Shown piece after piece: positions 28,243 through 37,682 of a DNA stretch of 64,000 nucleotides. Source of the stretch: JAWKNZ01 sp041391425 (GTDB lineage Bacteria > Bdellovibrionota_B > Oligoflexia > Oligoflexales > JAWKNZ01); NCBI GenBank assembly GCA_041391425.1, contig JAWKNZ010000004.1:62001-126000 (forward strand), written 5' to 3'. Position numbers and translations under genes: made by a program. Below the pieces are notes generated by a model. The model worked only from the letters and a program-made list of their open reading frames with translations, searched no databases and had not been told where the DNA came from. Numbering within the stretch: position 1 is the stretch's first letter; each line of letters opens with the position of its first letter.

Positions 28243-28419
28243 GGGCGTGTTGACGTTTCATTTCCTACTACGAGCCAAACCCTTGAGTCACAACGTTGTC
28301 AGGGTTTCAAAATTATCCTCAATGTACATCTAGTACACCTCCGGTAATTTTGAAACCCTTCCTAGCTGTGACTTTCAAGTATTTGTCTCTCGCTACGAAA
28401 ATGAAACGTCAACACGCCC
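28243..28419. repeat. Palindromic MITE-like element, family A, copy 2
   Basis: A 177-bp near-palindrome with the same termini and centre as copy 1 (5127-5305) but inverted relative to it, flanked by TA at 28241-28242 and 28420-28421. It lies between the upstream end of the LtaS-like gene and the 3' end of the fragmented metallopeptidase locus, with no effect on a coding frame. Confidence 0.85.
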
Positions 28420-28427
28420 TAGCAATT

Positions 28428-28706
28428 CTATTTAGATATTTTTGCAAAAAATTTTGTTTTCCTTATATTTTCATCAAGTGCCTCAGATTTTGATTTGAAG
28501 GCAGTTTGTTTGGCTTTTTCCCACATTTTTGCTGCTTCATTGTATTTTTTTATATCCATAAAGCGTAGTGCTAAATATCGATACCATTCTAGCTGGAAAG
28601 TTTCTGGTAAGGTAGCTTTTATTTTTACTTTGCTAAGTTGTGTAAGCGATGAATATTTTATTTTTCGAGGTCCCTGCGGCGAAGTTTTAAATAACTTATT
28701 ATCCAA
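28428..28706 (-). CDS. C-terminal fragment of the metallopeptidase locus
   Basis: A 92-residue open frame. It has TPR-like helices (WYRYLALRFMDIKKYNEAAKMWEKAK) and no ribosome binding site at its nominal start. The 100 bases upstream read, in a third frame, as a plausible continuation (EIYARLEVES ... SYLKLRRRDLEK) of the upstream peptidase frame. Adding one A to the T5 run at 28661-28665 (A5 on this strand) joins DLEK to IKYSSLTQL, and one more base near 28829-28838 joins the peptidase ORF. It is therefore most likely the end of the protein encoded at 28807-30279, not a separate gene. Confidence 0.55.
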   Translation of the reverse strand: MDNKLFKTSPQGPRKIKYSSLTQLSKVKIKATLPETFQLEWYRYLALRFMDIKKYNEAAKMWEKAKQTAFKSKSEALDENIRKTKFFAKISK

Positions 28707-28806
28707 GGCTCTATAGTTATGTCACTATTACTTGGTATCGTTTTCCTCCAGCCTGACAGATAATCTCTAAGTTTCACAGTATCAATAGACTCTAAAGATT
28801 CCACTT

Positions 28807-30279
28807 CTAGCCTTGCATAGATTTCCTTATTAATGAGTCACTTAAATAGTGATTTTGAGAAAAGTCAATTAGAGACTTGATTAGAGCGATACTCTGCTGT
28901 CGATTTCCTAACTTGCTCAATATATCAGATTCAAGTATTGCAATTTCTATATCTTCTAGCACTTTTGCTGGTTTATTTCTGGCTTGGTTAAGGGCCTTCT
29001 GCCAAGTCTTTAATCGATTCGGATTTTGCTCTATGTTTTTTACTGCCTCGTTTATTTCCTTTTTCCAAGATACCAGTCTGCTCGCTAGATCGTTAGGGTC
29101 CAATTGTTGGCGCCATTTCCAATAGTCTTCACTTGGATGCCAACCAATGGGTTGACGCATGCGGACAAATGGTCTATTTTCTCTGGCCCGCCTTAAATCT
29201 GCCTTACTGTGTGGGCAGATAGATCTAAAAACACCAGGATGTCGATATAATGCTTCGGTATATAATTTATATCTATCTTTATCGAAGTGTTTTTGAATAT
29301 GCTCTTTCCATTCTGAAATGATTTTTTGTTTAGATTTGCCAAATGCCTTCTTCCATGAAGCTCCAGCATAACTTTCTTTAACGCCGGAAAAGCCGTATTT
29401 TTTGATAAGGTAGCTGATAAGGGAGCCTGCTAAGGTGTATGCACGGGTTCCGGATTCTTTCCAAAAATATGGTGAAAATAGATTTTCTAAGTTATCAATA
29501 CGTTGAGATTGAAGAATTGCAGCAGCCCCATCGTCGAGGGAGATTGAACGTTCTATGGGGGCAAGTGCTACGGCTAATCCCTCTGTAAAGGCCATATTGG
29601 GATGAAATCCTAATCCATGATACCCAAAAGCTGATGATAGTGCGTGAACTAGTTCGTGTCTTAAAGTGGGGTGATTCCAGCCATCTGTAGTAATATGAAT
29701 TGAAGGTGTATGTACGTCGGTGACATCAGTATCGCCTCCTCCAAACCAAAGTTTTTTCTTGTCTTGATCTGGGTAAATATATACTTCGATGTGCGGTAGT
29801 TTATCAATTGCAAATAATTTTTGTAGCTCTGAGTAGTGAAAGGCCGTTTGGTTATAAATTTTTCTAATTTCTACAGGTGCTGATGATTGTCGTTTTTTAT
29901 GAATAGGTGCGAGTGGACGAAAATGTAATGTGAATCCTGAGCCTTCTAGAGTAGCGGGCATTAAGCTATTTAAACTGCTTATACCATCCTTTATGCTATC
30001 ATATGTTGAGGACATAATTGAGCATAAAAACCATAAAGAAATTGGAACTATTAGTGCGATTTTACTTAAAGTAGTTCTTTTATACCAAGATAAAGCAAGC
30101 AATGAACATGCAATGAAATAATGAGCGCCGCGAGTCCATAAAATGCCTGCATCAACGGCAATCCAAGTGTCGTAAATTGGCCCATGAAGAAAGCCAATGA
30201 ATAAATTCAATATGCGTTTTTGTGGGGTGAACCACATCACAATAGCAATATATAAAAATATAGCTAGGTAAGATCCCAA
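28807..30279 (-). CDS. Membrane-linked gluzincin metallopeptidase (peptidase MA-like)
   Basis: The open frame gives 490 residues. The N-terminal 100 residues are hydrophobic (LAIFLYIAIVMWF, FIACSLLALSW, IALIVPISLWFLC). The central part has HELVHALSS near residue 213 and FTEGLAVALAP about 30 residues later, the zinc motif and downstream Glu of the peptidase MA (gluzincin) group. The C-terminal part is helical with TPR-like pairs. The nominal start lies inside the preceding frame and has no binding site; the frames at 30264-30701 and 28428-28706 are probably its N- and C-terminal parts, separated by single-base errors in homopolymers. A membrane protease acting in the periplasm is inference. 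Confidence 0.7.
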   Translation of the reverse strand: MGSYLAIFLYIAIVMWFTPQKRILNLFIGFLHGPIYDTWIAVDAGILWTRGAHYFIACSLLALSWYKRTTLSKIALIVPISLWFLCSIMSSTYDSIKDGISSLNSLMPATLEGSGFTLHFRPLAPIHKKRQSSAPVEIRKIYNQTAFHYSELQKLFAIDKLPHIEVYIYPDQDKKKLWFGGGDTDVTDVHTPSIHITTDGWNHPTLRHELVHALSSAFGYHGLGFHPNMAFTEGLAVALAPIERSISLDDGAAAILQSQRIDNLENLFSPYFWKESGTRAYTLAGSLISYLIKKYGFSGVKESYAGASWKKAFGKSKQKIISEWKEHIQKHFDKDRYKLYTEALYRHPGVFRSICPHSKADLRRARENRPFVRMRQPIGWHPSEDYWKWRQQLDPNDLASRLVSWKKEINEAVKNIEQNPNRLKTWQKALNQARNKPAKVLEDIEIAILESDILSKLGNRQQSIALIKSLIDFSQNHYLSDSLIRKSMQG

Positions 30280-30701
30280 AAGATGGCCATAATATGTGTT
30301 TTTTTATAGCCATTGGTCATACCCCTCAGTATTAAATTGTGAATTGAATGGGCAAGAATCCAAGCAGGATACCATAAAATTGCCATCCAGAAGATGTAAC
30401 CATTAGGACTGCAGAGGCAGAGGCTATTCCAAAACGTAATTGCGGCAATAGTAAGTATGAAAAGAGGGCTTATAAAGAAAATCCAATAGAATTCGAAAAT
30501 TTTTGATGTTGTAAGATTGTTTTTTGGCACTTCATTGGTTTGAGAGGCTCTACTGATAAAAGCCGCAGTAGGTATGAGAAGAAGTGCCAACCAGCTACAA
30601 AAGAGAGCATATTCGTATTCAAAATTCTTTCCCACTTGTGTGGTTAATGGTAAGAAGCCTGACAAGAGATAGGCAATTATAAGGGCAGTGTATCGTCTCA
30701 A
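30264..30701 (-). CDS. N-terminal membrane part of the metallopeptidase locus
   Basis: A 145-residue frame with three or four membrane helices (LIIAYLLSGFLPL, LFCSWLALLLIPTAAFI, FFISPLFILTIAAITFW). It ends a few codons after a run of seven A on the coding strand (30299-30305 on the plus strand). One extra A there would continue as GYKKNTYYGHLLGSYLAIF straight into the peptidase frame. I therefore read it as the N-terminus of a single protein of about 755 residues. The start is TTG at 30701 with AAAGGA about 11 bases upstream, 32 bases after the preceding gene. Confidence 0.6.
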   Translation of the reverse strand: MRRYTALIIAYLLSGFLPLTTQVGKNFEYEYALFCSWLALLLIPTAAFISRASQTNEVPKNNLTTSKIFEFYWIFFISPLFILTIAAITFWNSLCLCSPNGYIFWMAILWYPAWILAHSIHNLILRGMTNGYKKTHIMAIFWDLT

Positions 30702-30733
30702 ATGGAGGAGTCCTTTAAATCAAAAGACTGGAT

Positions 30734-31195
30734 TCATACTCTTTGGAAGAATGACCATTGGCGTGAGCCATGCCGGCAAATAGACATAATTTTGAGGCGT
30801 TGGTCGCGAATCTTTCGTAGGAAAAATTCGTGGTTCGGATCATTGATTTTTGCGTTAGATTTACTAGAGCTTTGTTTCTCGTGTGCCATTTGTTGCTGTA
30901 TGTTATCTAGTAATCTAGAAACCCTAGATGTGAATGAACACTCTCCAGGTATATATTGAAGGGCTGGGTTATTTAATTCTGCATCATAATCATGAAAAGG
31001 CTCATACATTAGTTCGCCAGGAAAAAGGTTGATGACAAAGCGAAGTTTTTCTATTTTTGCTCGGACTAATTCAGCAGTTTCTTCTTTGTACACGCTTGCA
31101 CGAAAATAAGATAGCTGTTGTCGCACTTCTCCCATTAGCTCTACAGCTAATTCCATCAGTTCAACAATGATGTCAATATTACTGATGTTTGCCAT
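30734..31195 (-). CDS. Hypothetical 153-residue helical protein
   Basis: I do not recognise this protein. It is mostly helical, with an amphipathic N-terminal stretch (VELMELAVELMGEVRQQL) and a Lys/Arg-rich C-terminal half with poly-Ser (KQSSSKSNAK). No signal peptide or membrane segment is seen. ATG at 31195 has GGGGGA 8 bases upstream, which supports it as real. It lies just upstream of the membrane metallopeptidase locus on the same strand and may be co-transcribed with it. Confidence 0.65.
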   Translation of the reverse strand: MANISNIDIIVELMELAVELMGEVRQQLSYFRASVYKEETAELVRAKIEKLRFVINLFPGELMYEPFHDYDAELNNPALQYIPGECSFTSRVSRLLDNIQQQMAHEKQSSSKSNAKINDPNHEFFLRKIRDQRLKIMSICRHGSRQWSFFQRV

Positions 31196-31591
31196 TTTGG
31201 CTGTCCCCCTTGCCCATTGTATTAAATAAGCATTCTTGTCAGATTAAGTGCTAGTCTCTCTTTTCTTCTGTTTTGGAGTTAGTTCTATTTTATCAGGTGC
31301 AGGCGGGTACGTGTCAAATGCTTGATAGACAAAGATCTTGATCCTTTTTCCTTTTTTCTAGAAAAAGCTAATGTATACTTTGTATTGTGAGCGACAATTT
31401 TTTTGCTTTCATCGCTAATTGAATTTGGTAGGTAACTTTTGTCTAAGGTGTCGTTTGATATGAAAGTTCGTCAGGTACAAAGTTAGAAAAGAGCGATACT
31501 TCTGGTGAAGGTCATTGGGATTAGCAAATTGAAGCCTTACACGAGATATCTTTAACATAGTATTAATCGAGGCCGCTCGTGTTTTTATGAG
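31196..31591. other. Intergenic region with no clear content
   Basis: About 400 bases between two minus-strand genes. A pyrimidine-rich patch with CTTTTTTCTAGAAAAAG lies near 31352-31367 and could form a short hairpin. I see no small gene with a binding site. Confidence 0.35.
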
Positions 31592-32248
31592 TTACCAATT
31601 AAGTCTAACTTGCGCATCAGCATTGGCCATTGTTAACTGCAAGTTTTGCACCTTGACCATGCCAGAGTCATTTGGGGTGATGGAGGGAAGGTCAAAAAGA
31701 ATCAAATACTCTTTTGACCATTTAGTAATGTCTTTAAAAAATGGCTGCCAACGTAACTTATCATGTATTCTGCGAACGAGAACTGGGCTATAACGAGTCC
31801 CTTGATTTTCTAAAAATATAGTCCACAAGTGGGTATCGCTCAAATTTATAGCCTTGTCATCTGGTGACTGAATAGAAATAAAAAAGCCAGTTTTATTAAT
31901 AGCTTCATCTAAAGTTGGGTGCTCTTGCGTGAATATCTCTTTGAGGCGCTTTGCAAAAGCATTTCGAAAGTTTGGCGATAGGTATGTAACTGTGATTCGA
32001 TACTTGGACTCAAAGTCTTTATAGATTTCTTGGCTATGGGTTGATTTCTCATAGATTGGACTATAGTCTGAGTCTTCTAATACAGATTTATTGAGAGAAA
32101 CGTCTGAACCCGAGCTACAAGAAATACTGGAAAAACAGCAAACGAGCAGGGCATAAACCATTTTTAGCTTAGGAGTTTGCAGGCGTGTAAATGCATTCAA
32201 TTGTGTCATAAGATAACTTTTATTCATACCAATAGCTATATTTATCAA
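31592..32248 (-). CDS. Putative lipoprotein
   Basis: A protein of up to 218 residues. A hydrophobic stretch (VYALLVCCFSSISC) ends in a lipobox-like SISC, which suggests lipid attachment and export. The mature part (about 170 residues) has no family I recognise; it is mixed alpha/beta with a segment SDTHLWTIFLENQG. The start is unsure: TTG at 32248 and ATG at 32227 and 32209 are in frame, none with a strong binding site. It follows the FHA-GGDEF gene by 10 bases on the same strand. Confidence 0.65.
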   Translation of the reverse strand: MINIAIGMNKSYLMTQLNAFTRLQTPKLKMVYALLVCCFSSISCSSGSDVSLNKSVLEDSDYSPIYEKSTHSQEIYKDFESKYRITVTYLSPNFRNAFAKRLKEIFTQEHPTLDEAINKTGFFISIQSPDDKAINLSDTHLWTIFLENQGTRYSPVLVRRIHDKLRWQPFFKDITKWSKEYLILFDLPSITPNDSGMVKVQNLQLTMANADAQVRLNW

Positions 32249-32258
32249 GTTAATATTA

Positions 32259-33176
32259 TTAAACCGTTACGCGGTTTCTTCCTGTTTCTTTGGACATATA
32301 CAGCTTCTTATCAGCTATGTCGATGAGTTCTTCAGGCTGGGACATCTCCACAGAAAATTGTGCGACTCCAGCTGAAATAGTTTGCTTATGATTAATTACT
32401 TTTTTTGTCCCATTATCTTCATACTCTAAGCGAAACACGTAGCCTTCATGGGCGCAGCGAATTTTCTCAGCTAGTTCACTGGCTGCTTCTCTATTTGTTC
32501 TAGGCAGGACGACAACAAACTCTTCACCGCCAACTCGTCCGAATATATCATCTTTTCGAATGACTTTCTTAACTATATTGCAGCTGGTCTTAAGGATTTC
32601 ATCACCAGGAGTGTGCCCATAAGTGTCATTTACTTTTTTAAAATGATCTAGGTCGTAATAAATGATGCTAAGGGGAGAGTTGTAAGATTGTGATACCCTA
32701 AACTCCGAGGTTAACGCTTCAAATAGGTATTGACGATTAAAGACCTGTGTTAGGACATCGATTGTAGCCATTCGATATATCTTATCTTGAATGATCCCAT
32801 CGATGTTGTTTGAGTCAAAATATTTAAGCAGTATTGTGCCAAGGCGAATGATATCGCCATCTCGTAAAGAAACTTTTGTGCTTATTCTTTCATCGTTGAC
32901 ATAGGTGCCATTAGAGCTTCCCTTGTCTTCAACTTCTACAGAGCTTTCGCGAAGGTGAAATCTAGCATGGTCACGAGAAACACTTTGCTCATTTAGATAT
33001 ATATTAGCATTTGGAGAACGGCCAATGCTTACTTCTGAGCCATCTAGCATATATCGTTTCCCAAGGCCTGCTCCACTATACTGTACTAGGCATGCATGCC
33101 TTTTTTTGTTGTTTGAGCCAAAGTCAGAGAAGCTTCCAGGCTCAGCGATAACCGTCTTGTCGTCAGTCATGAACAA
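32259..33176 (-). CDS. FHA domain - GGDEF diguanylate cyclase
   Basis: The 305-residue protein has an FHA domain at about 40-110 (VSIGRSPNANIYL, SVSRDHARF, GSSNGTYVND), which binds phosphothreonine peptides, followed by a GGDEF domain with DVLTQVFNRQYL, YYDLDHFKKVND and the active-site GGEEF. An RKDD sequence five residues before GGEEF matches the inhibitory I-site for product feedback. It should make cyclic di-GMP from two GTP, probably under the control of a Ser/Thr kinase. No kinase gene is in the window. The gene starts at the ATG at 33176, divergent from the UDP-glucose dehydrogenase gene. Confidence 0.92.
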   Translation of the reverse strand: MFMTDDKTVIAEPGSFSDFGSNNKKRHACLVQYSGAGLGKRYMLDGSEVSIGRSPNANIYLNEQSVSRDHARFHLRESSVEVEDKGSSNGTYVNDERISTKVSLRDGDIIRLGTILLKYFDSNNIDGIIQDKIYRMATIDVLTQVFNRQYLFEALTSEFRVSQSYNSPLSIIYYDLDHFKKVNDTYGHTPGDEILKTSCNIVKKVIRKDDIFGRVGGEEFVVVLPRTNREAASELAEKIRCAHEGYVFRLEYEDNGTKKVINHKQTISAGVAQFSVEMSQPEELIDIADKKLYMSKETGRNRVTV

Positions 33177-33435
33177 CCTATAATAGAAATTTAGTTAATG
33201 ATTTTAGTATAGTTCATTTTAAGCATATTGCATATGGGAACTGATGCTGTCTATAGAGTAAAAAATGTGAAAAAAAAGCTTTTCATAAGAATTATATATT
33301 GGATTGTATCATTCGCGAGGATAAGATCACAGTGAATTCATTGGTGCATTTTTTGCCGGGGCTGTAAATCCTTGCGTTGATAGGATTTGGTGCAGCGAAA
33401 ATGCCTATTTTATAGCCTAGCTATTTGGAGTGTGT

Positions 33436-34803
33436 ATGAAAGTAACAGTAATTGGAACTGGCTATGTCGGGCTTGTAACTGGAACGTGCTTAGCAGAGGT
33501 TGGTCATAATGTCGATTGTGTTGATAGCAACCAAGAAAAAGTTCAAATGCTACAATCAGGCCTTAGCCCTATTTTTGAGCCTGGCATTGAAAGGTTAATT
33601 AAACGCAATGTTGAGCACGAAAGGTTAAGGTTTGGTTCGGACTTGGAGCATGCACTTATTGGTTCACAGCTTGTATTTATTGCTGTCGGAACTCCTGAGG
33701 GCGAAGATGGCTCAGCTGATTTATCACATGTTATGGCTGTTGCTAGGTCTATTGGCCTGAAAGTTAAAAGCAAGACTTTAGTTGTAGTCAAGTCGACTGT
33801 ACCAGTGGGTACTTGTGACCTTGTTGAAGAAATAATTAATAAAGAGCTTTTGAAAAGAAATATTGCTTTTGAGGTTCATGTTGCTTCAAACCCTGAGTTT
33901 TTGAAAGAAGGAGCTGCAATTGATGACTTTATGAAGCCTGATAGAATTATAGTTGGACTTCAAAATAAAGGAGATTATGAGGAGCAAGAGGTTTTTCAAG
34001 AGCTTTACCACCCATTTATTTTGAATGACCCAGGTAGGTTGATGTTTATGAATCGAAGGGCAAGTGAGTTAACCAAGTATGGCAGTAATGCTATGTTAGC
34101 AACACGGATTAGCTTTATGAATGAGCTTTCACGTTTGTGCGAGAAAGTCGGAGCAGACATTGATGACATCCGACGAGGCATGGGAGCGGATGTGAGGATT
34201 GGTAATAAGTTTTTATATGCAGGCCCAGGTTATGGCGGTTCTTGTTTCCCTAAAGATGTGGAAGCATTGATAAAAATGGGAGAAAAGCATAGGGCCACGA
34301 TGTCTGTATTGACAAGTGTTCGGAATGCTAATTTGCAACAAAAGAAATATGCTGCCAATAAAATCAAAGATTATTTCGGTGAAAAATTGTCCGATAAATC
34401 GATAGCAGTTTGGGGCCTTTCATTTAAGCCTGGCACCGATGATGTACGAGAAACACCAGCATTTACAATTGTTGAAGCTATATTAGATGCTGGAGCTAAT
34501 GTCATTGCTCATGACCCTCAGGCAATTGATAATTTTAAAAAGCTTGTAGGTGAAAGGGATGGCTTACGCTATGTTGAAGAGGCCTATCATGCTCTTGAGG
34601 GAGTTGATGCTTTAGTTTTGGTTACAGAGTGGAGCGAGTATAAGAGACCAAATTGGGATAAGGTAGAGAGGTTGATGAGAGGAAGGGCTATATTTGATTT
34701 TAGAAATCAATATTCTTCCAAAGAGTTGAAAAAACGTTCATTTCATTATGAATCGATTGGGAGAAAGGAGGCTGTTAAGGGAGTAGAAGGGTCTTTAGAT
34801 TGA
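33436..34803 (+). CDS. ugd: UDP-glucose 6-dehydrogenase
   Basis: The enzyme oxidises UDP-glucose twice with NAD+ to UDP-glucuronate, a precursor of capsules and modified lipid A. The 455-residue protein has the Rossmann start VTVIGTGYVGLVTG, FIAVGTPEGEDGSAD, KSTVPVGT, NPEFLKEGAAIDDF, the catalytic Cys in YGGSCFPKD (about residue 260) and WGLSFKPGTDDVRE. ATG at 33436 has GGAG 6 bases upstream; the frame also allows GTG at 33430. It overlaps the next gene by 4 bases (TTGA). No glycosyltransferase cluster is nearby, so the end product is unknown. Confidence 0.96.
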   Translation: MKVTVIGTGYVGLVTGTCLAEVGHNVDCVDSNQEKVQMLQSGLSPIFEPGIERLIKRNVEHERLRFGSDLEHALIGSQLVFIAVGTPEGEDGSADLSHVMAVARSIGLKVKSKTLVVVKSTVPVGTCDLVEEIINKELLKRNIAFEVHVASNPEFLKEGAAIDDFMKPDRIIVGLQNKGDYEEQEVFQELYHPFILNDPGRLMFMNRRASELTKYGSNAMLATRISFMNELSRLCEKVGADIDDIRRGMGADVRIGNKFLYAGPGYGGSCFPKDVEALIKMGEKHRATMSVLTSVRNANLQQKKYAANKIKDYFGEKLSDKSIAVWGLSFKPGTDDVRETPAFTIVEAILDAGANVIAHDPQAIDNFKKLVGERDGLRYVEEAYHALEGVDALVLVTEWSEYKRPNWDKVERLMRGRAIFDFRNQYSSKELKKRSFHYESIGRKEAVKGVEGSLD

Positions 34804-35609
34804 GTTCACAAAAACACTAAAGGTCCTCTCATATAACATCCATAAAAGGGTTTGGCATAGGCAATCTAAAATTTCTTCTTGAAGAAATTCGTGTTGCTAT
34901 CCGCCTTGTAGATGCCGATTTAGTGTATTTACAGGAGGTTTGTGGTTTTCTGCAAGTCGATAACGGCTCGGCAATAAAGAGGTTGTCGGTATTAGGTGAT
35001 AAAAAGAAGCTCAGAAATATAGAGATGACAGACGACCCTCAATTTGAATTTTTGGCTGATTCTATTTGGACCCATCATGCTTATGGTAAAAATGCGATAT
35101 CTTCCAAAGGACACCATGGCAATGCTGTTTTAAGTAAAACTCCGATAGTTTCCTGGGAAAATATTGATATCTCGGTTTTAGGATTTTCCCAGAGAGGAAT
35201 TTTACATGGAATCATTGATATGAATATGAATGCTAAAAATCCCAAGAAGCTGCATGTGCTTTGTGTTCATTTAGGTTTGTTGGAGGCTGAGAGAAAGTCA
35301 CAGGTAAAGGCTCTTTGTCAAAGAATCAAAGAGTCCGTTCCTGAAACTGATGCCGTTATTTTAGCAGGAGATTTTAATGATTGGCGTTTAACTGCAGATC
35401 GTACTTTGATGGAAGAGCTAGATCTTCAAGAAGGCTATAGATCTATCCACGGAACTTTAGCGAGGACTTTTCCTTCTTGGATGCCTTTGTTGCGCCTAGA
35501 TCGTATTTATTTTCGAGGGCTGGCGATTAAGCAGGCTATTTCGCTGACGGGTTCTCCTTGGAACCGTCTCTCTGATCATGCTCCTCTTTATATGGAATAT
35601 GAGTTTTAG
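34800..35609 (+). CDS. Endonuclease/exonuclease/phosphatase (EEP) family protein, frame interrupted
   Basis: EEP proteins hydrolyse phosphodiesters of nucleic acids, lipids or phosphoinositides with Mg2+. The blocks are present in order: YNIHKGFG, VYLQEVCG (metal Glu), HHGNAVLSK, HLGLLEAERKSQ, GDFNDW and the final SDHAPL. The first block is out of frame with the rest: AAAA at 34844-34847 should be AAA for the conserved NIHKGFG to read on. Translation probably begins at TTG 34800, overlapping the ugd stop, which would need one more base in the A5 run at 34810. The open part alone (34923-35609) lacks the first motif. Both defects sit in A runs, so sequencing error is likely. Confidence 0.75.
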
Positions 35610-35616
35610 TTATTAA

Positions 35617-35717
35617 GGGGAGCAAAACCTATGATAGCTGCGTTGCTTTCGTCTCTGCGCTGCTCATGTACCCATATGTACACTGTGCTGCTCGTTCCTC
35701 TGCGCCTTACTATCATA
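35617..35717. repeat. Palindromic element, family C (chimeric end of family D)
   Basis: An imperfect palindrome, TATGATAG at 35630-35637 to CTATCATA at 35710-35717, centred on TGTAC-CCATAT-GTACA. Its left side begins with GGGGAGCAAAACCTAT, the terminal sequence of family D elements at 40177 and 55293, but the matching right end is absent and the interior differs. It looks like a truncated or hybrid copy. It lies directly after the EEP gene stop. Confidence 0.7.
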
Positions 35718-35735
35718 TTTTTTTAGTCTCTTAAG

Positions 35736-35767
35736 ACTCTCACCTTCTTTGATAAGAAGGTGAGAGT
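35736..35767. terminator. Perfect 14-bp hairpin between convergent genes
   Basis: ACTCTCACCTTCTT and its exact complement flank a 4-base loop (TGAT). It sits between the convergent EEP and metallopeptidase genes and is well placed to end transcription from both sides. The T run is short, so efficiency is uncertain. Confidence 0.7.
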
Positions 35768-35825
35768 TTACATTATCTAGAGAAGAGGCAGGTTTTTTCA
35801 GGTGAATGCTTACCTAAAAGATTGT

Positions 35826-37682
35826 TTAAACTAATCTTAGCTTTTGTTGACGCTGTGTACTACTACTAGTAGCAGCGCTGATTGCTGTTGTATTCCTCGT
35901 GGTCGTTGGGTAATCAAAAGTTGAAGCTGTAGTTTGTATATCTTTCCAAGAACTATCATCTGAAAGTGTGATTTTCGCATTCTTATTTACATCGTAGTGG
36001 TGTGCGGTGACCTCACGATCTGCATTATATGCCCTAAAGCACGAGCTATGATGAATTTCGGAGTAGTCACCTATAGGCACAAATATATCATCTCCGTTTT
36101 TATCTTTCCAATCTCGATCGCGCAATTCTTTGCATTTCTCGCCACCATAGAGAAAGCCCCCTAAGCTATTTGGTCTGCCAGCCCCAAGAAAAATGAAGGC
36201 ATCGCCAACCGATTTTGCATTAACGCCAATGTCTGTTAGCCATTCACCTGCTAACTCATCTGCTTCTTGCTCACTCGTATACTGTCCTAATCGCAAATCT
36301 TTTGCTGTTTTTAAGGCTTGGTAGGACGAGTTTAGGCTATTATTTAATTGTTTTGATAGTTCTTCCAATGCTTCAAAATAGTTATCCTCAGATGTCGGCT
36401 TAGTAAGGGTACCAGCAACGTTTCCCAACCAACCGTTGACAAGCTCTACTCCTCTTTCGCTGATAAGAGTTGAAATAGGGTTCCATTCAGGGGTTTTTAC
36501 TGATGAAATAATTTTTTCCCAATCAGAATTATTCTGACTATTTGTATTGAAAGGTATTTCTTGTAAACATTGTTGAGCTTTCTTTTCGAATGCACGGTAG
36601 GTGCTATCGTCTGTTTCTTGAAAAGGGAACAGCCCCATTTTTTCAATAAACGATTTGCTTTCAGCTAGCTTTGCTACTTTTGAGCAAGCTTGCGAGCAGC
36701 TACCTTGTTTACATCTTTGATATGCTAGATCACCTGCTGCAAAGTAAAGTGCTGAGTGTAGAGTTTGAGTATCAATCCCGACAAAGTTAGATAAAACACC
36801 AAGTGTCTCGGCTCCTTTATATGCCTCTTCTCCAGCTATTTGCACTTTTGGATCGGCAGAAGGTCTGTGATTAGGGTTCTCTGCACCGATTTTATAATAG
36901 TATCCGTATTCTTTTTCTGCCCTTAAGCTATGAGCTTTGTAGTAATGTCCAAGCTCATGAGCAATGACTGCAACAAAAGACTCTTCCGTCTCCATAGTTT
37001 CAAATAACTTTGTTGTAATTGTTATCCAATCTGCTGTTTGAGGGATGACTACGCGTTTCGCATTGCTAACGTCTTCAGTATCACCATTTTTGCAAGCTGT
37101 ACCAACTGTGACAACGCCTTTATGCAGGCTGAATCTACAATCATTACCTCTATTGTTAAACCTATTTAGAGCATCCTGTAAAAGTTTTACATTGCTTCTG
37201 TCTACACAGCTTATGCCTTCAGGCCATTTGTATGTTTGACCGTCAGCAATATCTAAGTAAAGCGCATCGATACTATCACCAGACTGTGGGAGATCTGCTT
37301 CGATATCGAAGCAAATAAACGCTGAAGCAACAAAAGCGTTTGCACTTTCATTTTGAATAACTTTAGTTTTAGGAGTTGGAACCGAACGTAGAAGATCCGG
37401 GTGCTTTTGTCTTAATTGATTATCAATTTTAGCAATCCAATTTTTAGCCTTTTGGACTAATTTATGGTTACTTGGTAAAGATGGCGAGCCCGGGTATGTA
37501 TAGGGGATGATGAAATTATCAAACTCGTCCTCGCTGAGATTAACCCATTGGCCTTTTTCTATTGAAGTCACAGGGCTGTTGGTATCATGCTGTAACTTAG
37601 AATTTTGGTCGTTAGCCCCACAAGAGCTTAGACTAATGGCAAATAGCGAAATTAACGCTAGGGTTGAAAGTTGCTTTTTCAT
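35826..37682 (-). CDS. M48-like zinc metallopeptidase lipoprotein
   Basis: ATG at 37682 has GGGGGA 6 bases upstream and opens a lipoprotein signal (STLALISLFAISLSSC), so the protein is likely anchored in the envelope. The 618-residue protein has AVIAHELGHYYKAHS near residue 235, the HExxH zinc motif, and SEQEADELAGEWL far downstream, where the Glu is the third ligand, as in M48 (HtpX/BepA/LoiP) peptidases. The spacing between motifs is unusually long (about 190 residues), with a Cys-rich insertion (CKQGSCSQAC). Most family members do envelope protein quality control. The frame is open to 37835, but that part lacks a binding site. Confidence 0.85.
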   Translation of the reverse strand: MKKQLSTLALISLFAISLSSCGANDQNSKLQHDTNSPVTSIEKGQWVNLSEDEFDNFIIPYTYPGSPSLPSNHKLVQKAKNWIAKIDNQLRQKHPDLLRSVPTPKTKVIQNESANAFVASAFICFDIEADLPQSGDSIDALYLDIADGQTYKWPEGISCVDRSNVKLLQDALNRFNNRGNDCRFSLHKGVVTVGTACKNGDTEDVSNAKRVVIPQTADWITITTKLFETMETEESFVAVIAHELGHYYKAHSLRAEKEYGYYYKIGAENPNHRPSADPKVQIAGEEAYKGAETLGVLSNFVGIDTQTLHSALYFAAGDLAYQRCKQGSCSQACSKVAKLAESKSFIEKMGLFPFQETDDSTYRAFEKKAQQCLQEIPFNTNSQNNSDWEKIISSVKTPEWNPISTLISERGVELVNGWLGNVAGTLTKPTSEDNYFEALEELSKQLNNSLNSSYQALKTAKDLRLGQYTSEQEADELAGEWLTDIGVNAKSVGDAFIFLGAGRPNSLGGFLYGGEKCKELRDRDWKDKNGDDIFVPIGDYSEIHHSSCFRAYNADREVTAHHYDVNKNAKITLSDDSSWKDIQTTASTFDYPTTTRNTTAISAATSSSTQRQQKLRLV

